From Arsukibacterium sp. UBA3155 (GTDB lineage: Bacteria; Pseudomonadota; Gammaproteobacteria; Enterobacterales; Alteromonadaceae), in contig DEYP01000002.1 of assembly GCA_002364615.1 (NCBI GenBank), forward strand, positions 1 to 64,000: 64,000 nucleotides of DNA, written 5' to 3'. The notes under the pieces were generated by a model. The model saw only the letters and a list, made by a program, of their open reading frames with translations. It was not told where the DNA came from and searched no databases. The position numbers and the translations under genes were made by a program. Shown piece by piece: positions 63,714-64,000 of the stretch (the first letter of the stretch is position 1; every line of letters begins with the position of its first letter).

Positions 63714-64000
63714 TCAGAGACTCTTGTTTTTTAGCAGCCGAAGTGAATTCGATACCACCAGCAGGGAGCTGAATGACATACCCAGCACTGCCACATAGGG
63801 GGAAACCAGGCCTGCTACCGCCAGGGGGATAATCAGCAGGTTATAACCTACAGCCCAGCCCAGATTTTGCCGGATCACCCGTGCGGTTTGCTTACCTGCA
63901 CTTAGCAGGGTGGCCAAAGCGCCGATGTCCGGTTGTAACAATAACACATCAGCCTGGTTCTTTGATAAATCTGTGCCGGACTCTACCGCTACAGAAATAT
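63714..64000 (-). CDS. ccoI: 3' end of a copper-translocating P-type ATPase (CcoI-like)
   Basis: The window ends inside this gene. The last 94 codons are present: ISVAVESGTDLSKNQADVLLLQPDIG (hinge region after the P-domain), then KQTARVIRQNLGWAVGYNLLIIPLAVAGLVSPYVAVLGMSFSSLLVVSNSLRL, which are the two final transmembrane helices of heavy-metal P-type ATPases. No copper-binding N-terminus or DKTGT site can be seen. The position beside ccoS points to CcoI, which loads copper for cbb3 oxidase. Confidence 0.9.
   Translation of the reverse strand, partial: ISVAVESGTDLSKNQADVLLLQPDIGALATLLSAGKQTARVIRQNLGWAVGYNLLIIPLAVAGLVSPYVAVLGMSFSSLLVVSNSLRLLKNKSL

Noticed and set aside
1-64000. CRISPR arrays, tRNA or rRNA genes
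   Set aside because: No regularly spaced direct repeats and no tRNA-like T-arm or CCA ends were noticed on either strand; a dedicated search was not possible.

Overview
The window looks like a gammaproteobacterial chromosome, most likely an Alteromonadales/Chromatiales-type organism of the Rheinheimera / Alishewanella / Arsukibacterium kind. That placement is inferred from protein style and from the conserved ccoI-ccoS-(TauE/SafE-like)-fnr-uspE-ttcA block at the right end. No tRNA, rRNA or CRISPR array was seen.

Region by region. (1) 1-3430: AT-rich accessory DNA that looks like a decayed run of integron-type gene cassettes. Small unrelated genes (an HExxH protein, membrane proteins, an MDR oxidoreductase, a DUF1801 protein) are separated by hairpin-rich attC-like spacers, with no integrase in view, and the run ends in a truncated glyoxalase-family fragment. 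(2) 3437-7790: assorted metabolic genes: a DMT-family exporter, a DCC thiol-oxidoreductase-like protein, a beta-lactamase-fold serine hydrolase, a glutaredoxin-MauE fusion, a YkgJ-like Cys-cluster protein and a small secreted protein ending in a strong terminator. (3) 7892-11197: a tightly overlapping vitamin B12 uptake and adenosylation operon, btuD-btuC-cobO-btuF. (4) 11231-37926: a complete type VI secretion system with all thirteen core components (TssA-TssM). It also carries a PpkA-like kinase, an FHA protein, a PppA-like phosphatase, TagF, TagJ and a second TssC-like sheath protein (ImpD type). The hcp-vgrG-PAAR module is preceded by its own good sigma70-like promoter. (5) 37974-45108: the effector end of the T6SS: a helical accessory protein, a degenerate ketosynthase/thiolase-fold protein, a 1358-residue Rhs protein with a swapped AT-rich C-terminal (Stv-like) domain, and two overlapping small genes that are immunity candidates.

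(6) 45109-46895: a mobile patch. A RAYT-type HUH transposase is bracketed by inverted copies of a ten-base motif (GGACAGGCAC / GTGCCTGTCC) and abuts the stump of an HExxH gene. (7) 46895-55711: a membrane GGDEF-EAL protein with an unusual carbohydrate-binding-like extracytoplasmic domain, a sorbosone-dehydrogenase-like lipoprotein, a MAPEG protein, a cyanophycinase-like lipoprotein, a patatin-like protein and a dGTPase. (8) 55805-64000: a LexA-box-controlled yebG, an alaA plus alanine/sodium symporter operon, a Bax-type glucosaminidase, and the redox/anaerobiosis block ttcA, uspE, fnr, TauE/SafE-like gene, ccoS and the 3' end of ccoI.

The centre of gravity is the T6SS. The structural operon reads rightward from the FHA gene, the kinase is divergent, and the phosphatase lies inside the operon, so a threonine-phosphorylation switch is likely. 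The downstream Rhs locus supplies a cargo with two nested candidate immunity genes. The least explained parts are the ketosynthase-fold protein and the new N-terminal domain of the Rhs protein.
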